Assembly (NCBI GenBank): GCA_937907525.1
Contig: CALCIB010000180.1
Location: 1-38,130, forward strand
Source: an uncultured Planctomycetales bacterium
GTDB taxonomy: Bacteria; Planctomycetota; Planctomycetia; Isosphaerales; Isosphaeraceae
Direction: 5' to 3'
Length of the DNA: 38,130 nucleotides
Numbering within the stretch: position 1 is the first letter of the stretch; every line of letters begins with the position of its first letter. Positions 32,314 through 38,130 of this stretch are shown here, piece by piece. Under the pieces are notes generated by a model. It did not search any database. It saw only the letters and a program-made list of their open reading frames with translations, and was not told the origin of the DNA. A program made the translations under genes and the position numbers.

Positions 32314-32326
32314 GGGGGCCCCTCGT

Positions 32327-35068
32327 TCACTTCAAGATCGCCAGCAGGTCTTCGTACTTCTTCTTCATCGCCGGGCCCCCGACGGTCGGGTTCAGCCGCA
32401 TGACGGCGGTCAGGGTCCGCCGCGCCCTGACGTTCTGGTTCAGCTTCGAGTCGGCGACGGCCGCGCGGTACCAGGCGTCGAAGTACGCCTCCGGCCGCGG
32501 CCTGGAGCGGGAGAGCTTCTGGGCGACGCTCTGCCAGTGGGCGCGCGAGCCGGCCCAGTCCTCTCGCGCGTCTAGCAACTCGCCTTGCTCGATCAGGGGA
32601 TCGAGATAGCGCTTGAAGCGGGCGTCGGTGGTCAGTTCGTCGAGGACCGAGGCGGCCGGGTCGAACTTCTTCTGGATCCGAAGGGCGGCGGCGAGCTTCA
32701 CCTTGGCGCGGAGCAGCCGCTCGACGCCGCCGGGCTGGGTCGCGAACGATGGGTCTTTTTCGGAGTCGTCGATCAGCTTGCGGAGAACGGTCTCGGCCTC
32801 GGCGCCGGCGCCGAGCGAGATCAGGCCGCCGGCCGCCCAGTTGAGCGAGTCGAAGGTCTGGCCCTCCTTGCCGTCGACCAACGCCATGAGGAACGTCCGG
32901 AACGACTCCTTCATCTTGGCCAGCTTCTGGGGCTGGTCGGCCTTGGCGAGTCGGTCCAGCTCGGTCTCCAGCAGGCGGCCGAGCTTGAAGTAGAGTTGCG
33001 CTCGGCCGGTCCCCTCGCCGCTTTGCTCGACGGCGCGCATGGAGGCGATGGCCGGCTCGACGTGGCCGGCGTTGACCTGGGCCAGCAGGTACGCCTCCAT
33101 CAGCCGGCCGAAGGCGGCGCCGGTCTTGGCGGATTGGGCCTCGACGATCGGCTTGAGGACGGCGATCGCCTCCTCGGGCTTGCCCGATTCGGTCAGGGCC
33201 GCGCCCAGGTCGGCGGCGTTCCCGAGATAGCCGACGTCGGTCCTGGCCGCGCCGGCGGCCTCGCGGTCGTCGAGGGTCTTCTTGAGGATGGCGACGGCCT
33301 CGGCGGCCTCGGCGTCGGCCTCGGCCTTCTTCGCCTCGCCCTCGCGGGCGAGCGCCCGGCCCTTGGCCCAGTGGGCGCCGCCGAGCCGGGTTTGGGCCTC
33401 CAGCCGTCGCGGCGAGCGCTCGGCGACGGAGGAGAAATCGGTCATCGCCTGGTCGTACTCGCCGCGGCCCTGGTGGATCTGGCCCAGGACGATGCGGGCG
33501 TCGTCGGCCTCCTCGCGGGTCGGCCAGGTCTCGACGGTGAACCGGGCCAGGTCGATGTAGCGCTCCAGGTCGCCGCCGCGGTCGAGGCCCTTGGGAGCGT
33601 TGTACTGATCGAGGATCGCCTGCATCGCCAGGGCGGCGGCCGCGGGGGAGTGTCGCCAGGACGAATGGCGGCGCGCCAGCCAGCTTCCCAGGACCTCGGC
33701 CTCGGGGTACGACTTGTTCATGTAGAAGGCGTAGGCCAGGTTGTAGCGGACCAGGTCCGTCCGGTCGGCCTGGCGCGGACCCGCCTTGGCCAACGCCGCG
33801 CGGAGCAGCGCCGCGGCGCGGTCCCATTCGCGAGCGGCGATGGCCTCCTCCCCCTGGCCGGACGCCTCGTCGAAGTTCAAGCGGGCGATCTCCGCCGGCT
33901 GGATCGCCGTGTCGGGCTTGTACTTCCTCAAAAGCGCCAGGGCGTCGTTCTTGAACCGGGTCGGGGCGCGGACGACGGGGGAGAGGGCCTCGACGATCTT
34001 CCCGGCCGCCTGGTCCTTGTCGGCCCTGGGGGTTTGGGGGGTGATCTGGGCGTCCAGCGCCTTCGCCAACTCGTAGTACAGCCCCAGGCCCTCGACGGAG
34101 CGGCGTTCGTCGTGGCGGTCGTAGGTCTGGAGCCACTTGACGGCCTCGTCGGCGGCCAGGGCGTACTGTTTCCGCTTGTTGAGGGCGACGACGTAGAAGT
34201 AGTGGACGTTCCGCTTCAGGTCGCGGAGCCGCTCGCTGGGCTGGCCCATCAGGGAGAGATACACGCCGATCGCCTCGCCGATCTTGCCTTGCTCCTCAAG
34301 GCACTTGGCCCGATACATCTGGGCGAGCATGCCGGCGGTGGTGTTGCGGTAGTCCTTTTCCAGGGCGTCGAAGTGGGCGACGGCCTCGTCCAGGATCGGC
34401 CCGCGCTCGGCGGCGGCCTCCGGGAAGGTCTGGGCCTGCTCATACATGGCGATGCCGCGCTTGAGGCGCGCGTCGAGCATGGAGTTGCGCAGGCGGTCGC
34501 GTTCCTCGATCCTGGGATCGCCCTTCTCCTTGAAGCCGGCCAGCGCCTGGTAGGCGGTTCGCAGTTGCTCCTCGGCGCGGGCGTAGGCGTCGCCGGCCTG
34601 GTGGAACAGCGCGCGGGACTCGTCGAGCTTGGCCTGTTTCTTGTCGGGCTCGGGGGCGTCCTCGGCGACGAGGCGCGCCAGGTGGCCGCGCTCGGAGAGG
34701 CCGCGGGCGATTTCGACCAGCGCCTCCAGGGTTTCGGCGTCCTGGGGACGTCCCTTGGCGAAGGCCTCGAGTTTGATCGCGGCGCGGTCGAGCAGTTCGC
34801 GGCGACGGGCCAGGTCGACGGTTTTCGACGCCTCGTCGGTCAGGGCCTTGCCCTCGTGGAAGTCGAGCAGGCCCTTCAGGGGTTCGCCGATGGCGGGGTC
34901 GTCGCGGAGGCGTTCGATGTAGTCGGTCGCCAGGTCGTGGAAGCCGCGCTCGCGGAGGGCGGTCAGGAACGCCTCGGCGGTGCGGGGGTCTTCCGCGCCC
35001 TGGATGGCGGCCGGCGCGATCATGACCAGGCAAGCCAGGACGAACCCGGCGAATCGGCGACGGGGCAT
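32327..35068 (-). CDS. Large secreted TPR-repeat protein
   Basis: The 913-residue product has a signal peptide (FAGFVLACLVMIAPAAIQGA) and is built almost entirely of helical tetratricopeptide-like repeats, e.g. EYDQAMTDFSSVAERSPRR and KSYPEAEVLGSWLARRHSSW. Ala, Glu, Leu and Arg dominate. No enzymatic motif is visible; it is probably a periplasmic scaffold or adaptor. The start at 35068 follows GGGAG; 20 further open codons lie upstream but precede the signal peptide. It leads the two-gene run with the 348-residue TPR protein. Confidence 0.85.
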   Translation of the reverse strand: MPRRRFAGFVLACLVMIAPAAIQGAEDPRTAEAFLTALRERGFHDLATDYIERLRDDPAIGEPLKGLLDFHEGKALTDEASKTVDLARRRELLDRAAIKLEAFAKGRPQDAETLEALVEIARGLSERGHLARLVAEDAPEPDKKQAKLDESRALFHQAGDAYARAEEQLRTAYQALAGFKEKGDPRIEERDRLRNSMLDARLKRGIAMYEQAQTFPEAAAERGPILDEAVAHFDALEKDYRNTTAGMLAQMYRAKCLEEQGKIGEAIGVYLSLMGQPSERLRDLKRNVHYFYVVALNKRKQYALAADEAVKWLQTYDRHDERRSVEGLGLYYELAKALDAQITPQTPRADKDQAAGKIVEALSPVVRAPTRFKNDALALLRKYKPDTAIQPAEIARLNFDEASGQGEEAIAAREWDRAAALLRAALAKAGPRQADRTDLVRYNLAYAFYMNKSYPEAEVLGSWLARRHSSWRHSPAAAALAMQAILDQYNAPKGLDRGGDLERYIDLARFTVETWPTREEADDARIVLGQIHQGRGEYDQAMTDFSSVAERSPRRLEAQTRLGGAHWAKGRALAREGEAKKAEADAEAAEAVAILKKTLDDREAAGAARTDVGYLGNAADLGAALTESGKPEEAIAVLKPIVEAQSAKTGAAFGRLMEAYLLAQVNAGHVEPAIASMRAVEQSGEGTGRAQLYFKLGRLLETELDRLAKADQPQKLAKMKESFRTFLMALVDGKEGQTFDSLNWAAGGLISLGAGAEAETVLRKLIDDSEKDPSFATQPGGVERLLRAKVKLAAALRIQKKFDPAASVLDELTTDARFKRYLDPLIEQGELLDAREDWAGSRAHWQSVAQKLSRSRPRPEAYFDAWYRAAVADSKLNQNVRARRTLTAVMRLNPTVGGPAMKKKYEDLLAILK

Positions 35069-35183
35069 GGCGGACTCCCGCTCGACGTTCAAAAAGGCGC
35101 GGCGAAGCGACGGGACGGACGGATCCACTCTAGGACCAAGGCTTTCTCCGCGTCAAGCGCGCCATCGACCGATCCGGCCGGAC

Positions 35184-35402
35184 TTACGGCCCGTCGTCCG
35201 GACCCTCCTCAAAGACTTCCTTGACGAAGTCGCGGGCTCCCTCGCGATTGACGAACCTGGGACTTCGCGCGTGCAAAAGGGGTGGCGCCGATTCCACGTC
35301 GGGCGCGACGACGAAGACTCTGGCGCGCTCGGGCAGCGTCGCCGGTCCGAGGATCTTCACCTGTCCGTTTTCGACGGTCGCCTCGTAGGTGGTCACCTTC
35401 AT
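35184..35402 (-). CDS. Small DUF104/antitoxin-like protein
   Basis: The 72-residue product starts MKVTTYEATVENGQVKILGPATLPERARVFVVAP, a beta-rich pattern typical of DUF104-type antitoxins (AF2212-like), in which a swapped beta barrel binds a PIN or related toxin. The second half has no recognised motif. No toxin gene lies next to it: the downstream gap is 115 bases and the next gene is the TPR protein. So it may be an orphan antitoxin or a non-toxin relative. It lies 41 bases after the phosphatase gene on the same strand. Confidence 0.6.
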   Translation of the reverse strand: MKVTTYEATVENGQVKILGPATLPERARVFVVAPDVESAPPLLHARSPRFVNREGARDFVKEVFEEGPDDGP

Positions 35403-35443
35403 GATTCGGGCCCTGATAATAGGATCGCTCGCCGGCTGACGTC

Positions 35444-35893
35444 TCATCCTCGCGACTTCCAGTATTGTTCGACCTTGGCCTGCAACGCGGGCTTGAGCGC
35501 CAGGCCGAGTTCGCGGCCCTTCTCGACGGCCTCGTCGGGATTCCAGCCGTGGGCGCGGGCCTGCTGGATGAGGACGATCGCGGCGGCGCGGCTGCCGCCG
35601 CGACAGTGGACCAGGACCTTCCCCCGTTCGGTCTCGCGGTCGATGAAGTCGCATGTCGCGGCCGCGCCCGGATCGGACAGCGGCTCCTTGCCGACGCCCA
35701 GGTGATGGTAGGCGAGGCCGTGGGCCGTCGCCTCGCGGCCCTCGGCGGCGACGTCCAGGGGCTGTTCCGGCTCGCCGTCCTCGCGGAGGTTCACCACGGC
35801 GACGAAACCCTCGCCGGCCAGCCGGGCGAGGTCCGCCGCGGTCGGCTGGTCGGCGATCGTGATCCGGTCGGTGATCGGCTTCTCCACGTTCAT
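35444..35893 (-). CDS. DUF442 (Blh-type) protein phosphatase-like protein
   Basis: The 149-residue product resembles the beta-lactamase-hydrolase-like phosphatase family: ITIADQPTAADLARLAGEGFVAVVNLRED, a PTP-like N-terminus, then VLVHCRGGSRAAAI, whose catalytic cysteine is followed by Arg at +5 as in DUF442 (HCRSGTRS), not +6 as in classical PTPs. The family includes sulfide-linked proteins and unproven phosphatases, so no substrate is claimed. GAGGAC precedes the ATG. It is divergent from the TetR gene across 165 bases. Confidence 0.82.
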   Translation of the reverse strand: MNVEKPITDRITIADQPTAADLARLAGEGFVAVVNLREDGEPEQPLDVAAEGREATAHGLAYHHLGVGKEPLSDPGAAATCDFIDRETERGKVLVHCRGGSRAAAIVLIQQARAHGWNPDEAVEKGRELGLALKPALQAKVEQYWKSRG

Positions 35894-36004
35894 GGCGTCG
35901 TCCTCGGAATGGCGGCGGGATCGGTCGCGACTCCCCCATTGTACGATCCGCCCGACGCGGGCGGCGACCGACCTTGACGGCTTTGGGATTTCCGCTCAAG
36001 ATAC

Positions 36005-36018
36005 CTACCGGTCGGTAG
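36005..36018. promoter_or_regulatory. Probable TetR-family operator
   Basis: CTACCG-GT-CGGTAG, a 14-bp inverted repeat with 6-base arms, sits 41 bases before the TetR ATG. Similar ACC/GGT-type palindromes are typical of TetR repressors that control RND pumps. It lies in the divergent gap, so it may also affect the phosphatase gene. The binding itself is inferred. Confidence 0.55.
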
Positions 36019-36058
36019 ACGCTCGGGTTTCTCCAATCGTCAAGGTTTCGAGGCGGGA

Positions 36059-36685
36059 ATGACGACGTCCGCGGGGGCCGACGAGAACGAGGCGGCGCGG
36101 CTGATCGCGAGGTCGGCGGCGCGGTTGTTCGCGCGTCGGGGGTTCGAGGCGACGTCGACGCGGGAGATCGTCGAGGCGGCCGGCGTGACCAAGCCGACGC
36201 TCTACTATCACTTCGGCAGCAAGGAAGGGCTGGCGAGGTCGCTGCTGGTGGAACCTCTGGCGAGGCTGGTGGGGTGGCTCGGCGAGATCGTGGCGGAGGG
36301 CGCGGACCCCGCCCTGACGTTGGAACGGGTCTTGAACGCCCACTTCGAGTATTGCCGCGAGGACCCGGATCGCGCGCGGTTCTTCTTCGCGGCGGTCTTC
36401 GGGCCGCCCGAGGGGCCCTCCGGGTCGCTTTTGGAGTGCTGCAAGGAAGACATCCGGGATCCGACCGACGCGGCCTTGCGGGGCTGCGTGGCGGCCGGGC
36501 TGGTGGCCTCCGGAGAGTTCGACGCCTTCGCGACGATGTTCCGGGGGATGCTGACGGTCTCGATCATCGATTTCCTGTACCACGACAAACCGCTCGGAGA
36601 GGACCGCGCCGGCGTGTTGGCGACGGCCTTGCTCCGGGCCTTCGAGGGCCGCGCCGACGGCGTCGGCGGGGATGACCGCCCATGA
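36059..36685 (+). CDS. TetR-family transcriptional repressor
   Basis: The 208-residue product has the TetR N-terminal HTH (FARRGFEATSTREIVEAAGVTKPTLYYHFGSKEGLARSL, about residues 20-62) and a helical ligand-binding domain. Such proteins repress a neighbouring gene set until a ligand, often a drug or metabolite, binds. The stop overlaps the start of the next gene (ATGA, 36682-36685), which points to co-transcription with the efflux adaptor and autoregulation through the palindrome at 36005-36018. The ligand is unknown. Confidence 0.93.
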   Translation: MTTSAGADENEAARLIARSAARLFARRGFEATSTREIVEAAGVTKPTLYYHFGSKEGLARSLLVEPLARLVGWLGEIVAEGADPALTLERVLNAHFEYCREDPDRARFFFAAVFGPPEGPSGSLLECCKEDIRDPTDAALRGCVAAGLVASGEFDAFATMFRGMLTVSIIDFLYHDKPLGEDRAGVLATALLRAFEGRADGVGGDDRP

Positions 36686-38052
36686 GACTTCGGATGTTGG
36701 CGACGGCGGCCGCGGCGATCATGGCGGCCGCGATCGCGGGTTGCTCGGGCGAGACCGGGCCCGCCGCGGAGAAGGCGGAGGAGGGACCGCCGCCGCCGGT
36801 GCCGATCACGGTCGCGGCGATCCAAAGGCGGCCGATCGAGCGGACGATCGAGGCGGTCGGCTCGCTGCGGGGCTGGGAGCAGGTCACGGTCGGCTCCAAG
36901 CGGTCGGGAAGGGTCTTGCAGGTCTTCCACGACATCGGCGACCGGATCAAGCCCGACGAGCCGTTGGTGCAGCTCGACCCGGTCGACGCCAAGCTGGAGC
37001 GCTCGGTGGCCGAGTCGATGTACCTGGCCGAGCTGGTCCGGCTCGGCGTCACCTCCGAGATGGCCGACGAGTTCGTCAGGCACTACGGGATCACCGAGAC
37101 CCTGGTGAGCGGGCCGCAAACCGAGGCGATCATCGAGAAGGTGCCGGCGGTGGTGCAGTACCGGGTGGCGATGGAACGCGCGTCGCAGAACCTGGCGCGG
37201 CAGCGGAAGCTCGACCAGCGGGGCGCCGGCACGGCGCAGGAACTCGAGGACATGGAGAGCGAGTACCGCACGTCGATCGCCGCCTTCGACAACGCCAAGT
37301 CGGCGGCGCGGAACATCGTCGCGATGGCGCTCGCCAACCGGGTGTCGCGCGACCAGGCGGAGCAGAAGCTCGCCGACCTGACGGTCCTGGCGCCGCGGCC
37401 GATGGAGCCGCCGCCGACGAAGGGGAGCGTCGCGGACGTCGCCTACGCGGTCTCCAGGCGGTCGGTGGCCGAGGGTCAGATGATCCGCGAGGGGGACGCC
37501 GTCTTCGACCTGGTGATCGAGAACCCGCTCCGCCTCTGGGCGAACGTCCCGGAACGCTACAGCGGCCAGATCGAGCCGGGGCAGCCGGCGCGGATCTCGG
37601 TCGCGTCGCATCCGGGGCGGACGTTCGAGGCGAGGGTGTCGCGGATCAACCCGACCGTCGACGCCGCCAGCCGGACGTTCCAGGTCGAGGCGCTCGCGCC
37701 CAACGACGAGGGGCTTTTGCGTCCCGGCGGCTTCGCCAAGGCGGTCGTGGTGGTGGAGGCCGAGGCCGAGGCGACCGTCGTGCCGATCGAGGCGGTCGTC
37801 CAGTTCGCCGGCGTCACCAAGCTGTTCGTCCTGGAGGACGACCACGTCCGCGTCGTGGACGACCTGAAGCTGGGCAAGGAGGGGACGGGCTGGGTGGAGG
37901 TCTCCTCCCCGTCGATGCCCTCCTCCGGCCGGGTCGTCGTCACCGGCATGACCAAGCTGGCCGACGCCTCCCGGGTGGTCGTCCGCGAGCCCGAGCCCGA
38001 CGCCGAGCCCGCGCTTCAGGCCGAGGCCGCGACGAACGGCGCGAAGAAGTAA
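36682..38052 (+). CDS. RND efflux membrane-fusion lipoprotein (periplasmic adaptor)
   Basis: The 456-residue product is an RND adaptor of the AcrA/MexA type. The signal ends in the lipobox IAGC (Cys21). Then come a Pro-rich linker, the beta-barrel/lipoyl part (GSLRGWEQVTVGSKRSGRVLQV), a helical hairpin (about 100-210, ASQNLARQRKLDQRGAGTAQELEDME), and the barrel return with PGQPARISVASHPGRTFEARVSRINPTVDAASRTFQVEA. It would link an inner-membrane RND pump to an outer-membrane channel. The pump gene is probably past the window edge. Confidence 0.9.
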   Translation: MRLRMLATAAAAIMAAAIAGCSGETGPAAEKAEEGPPPPVPITVAAIQRRPIERTIEAVGSLRGWEQVTVGSKRSGRVLQVFHDIGDRIKPDEPLVQLDPVDAKLERSVAESMYLAELVRLGVTSEMADEFVRHYGITETLVSGPQTEAIIEKVPAVVQYRVAMERASQNLARQRKLDQRGAGTAQELEDMESEYRTSIAAFDNAKSAARNIVAMALANRVSRDQAEQKLADLTVLAPRPMEPPPTKGSVADVAYAVSRRSVAEGQMIREGDAVFDLVIENPLRLWANVPERYSGQIEPGQPARISVASHPGRTFEARVSRINPTVDAASRTFQVEALAPNDEGLLRPGGFAKAVVVVEAEAEATVVPIEAVVQFAGVTKLFVLEDDHVRVVDDLKLGKEGTGWVEVSSPSMPSSGRVVVTGMTKLADASRVVVREPEPDAEPALQAEAATNGAKK

Positions 38053-38072
38053 GCGTCGCGCCGCGGCGTCCC

Positions 38073-38130
38073 TCGCCTTCTCCCCTTGAGGGAGAAGGTG
38101 GCCCGAAGGGCCGGATGAGGGGTCGACCGG
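38073..38130. repeat. Family-A hairpin repeat half, uninterrupted (cut by window end)
   Basis: TCGCCTTCTCCCCTTGAGGG, GAGAAGG, GGCCCGAAGGGCC and GGATGAGGGGTCGACCGG. All 58 bases equal the interrupted copy at 30493-30512 plus 30824-30861, so it acts as the empty site for the MITE. It lies 20 bases after the efflux adaptor stop; the partner half would be outside the window. Confidence 0.88.

Noticed and set aside
32585..35224. 879-codon plus-strand frame over the large TPR gene
   Set aside because: The minus-strand frame has a signal peptide, TPR pattern and ribosome-binding site; the plus-strand frame has none.

Overview
The window is high-GC DNA that reads as a planctomycete chromosome, most likely of the family Isosphaeraceae (Paludisphaera/Singulisphaera-like; this placement is inference). 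Supporting signs are a DUF1559 protein with a type IV pilin-like N-terminus, two Gfo/Idh/MocA oxidoreductases with Tat-type leaders, a prokaryotic RING-type zinc finger, long TPR proteins with signal peptides, and many intergenic hairpin repeats of the type common in this group. No phage, plasmid or autonomous IS gene is visible, and I found no rRNA, tRNA or CRISPR array.

Layout. 0.2-2.2 kb (+): AGE-family sugar epimerase and pdxH. 2.5-5.4 kb (-): a secreted Gfo/Idh/MocA oxidoreductase and a parvulin-type prolyl isomerase, separated by a hairpin repeat. 5.7-6.8 kb: a small zinc-ribbon membrane protein and a repeat-rich gap. 6.8-10 kb (-): GNAT protein, Rieske ferredoxin, RING-type membrane protein and 4'-phosphopantetheinyl transferase. 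10.1-12.8 kb: an exported methyltransferase, a hypothetical gene and an APC permease. 12.8-18.7 kb (-): lipoprotein, DUF1559 protein, BNR-repeat protein and two tandem paralogues of a family I cannot name. 18.9-20.3 kb: a membrane-anchored SGNH hydrolase-like protein.

20.4-27.1 kb (+) is the translation cluster infC-rpmI-rplT-pheS-(79-aa gene)-(APC permease)-pheT. infC probably starts at ATC, L35 has a long C-terminal tail, a permease sits between pheS and pheT and overlaps pheT, and PheT lacks the usual tRNA-binding domain. 27.4-31.3 kb (+): a membrane GTPase, a second Tat-type oxidoreductase and a small membrane protein. 31.3-35.9 kb (-): two TPR proteins, an antitoxin-like small protein and a DUF442 phosphatase. 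36-38 kb (+): a TetR repressor overlapping an RND membrane-fusion lipoprotein, with a likely operator upstream; the pump gene probably lies past the window edge.

The most interesting non-coding signal is a layered repeat system. Two related hairpin families (A and B, differing by compensatory changes in their stems) occupy most larger gaps. At 30.5-30.8 kb a 302-bp element with perfect 25-bp terminal inverted repeats and a 9-bp target duplication sits in the hairpin loop of an A copy and itself carries a B copy. An uninterrupted A copy at the end of the window serves as the empty site. A related terminal-inverted-repeat element lies at 6.4-6.6 kb.
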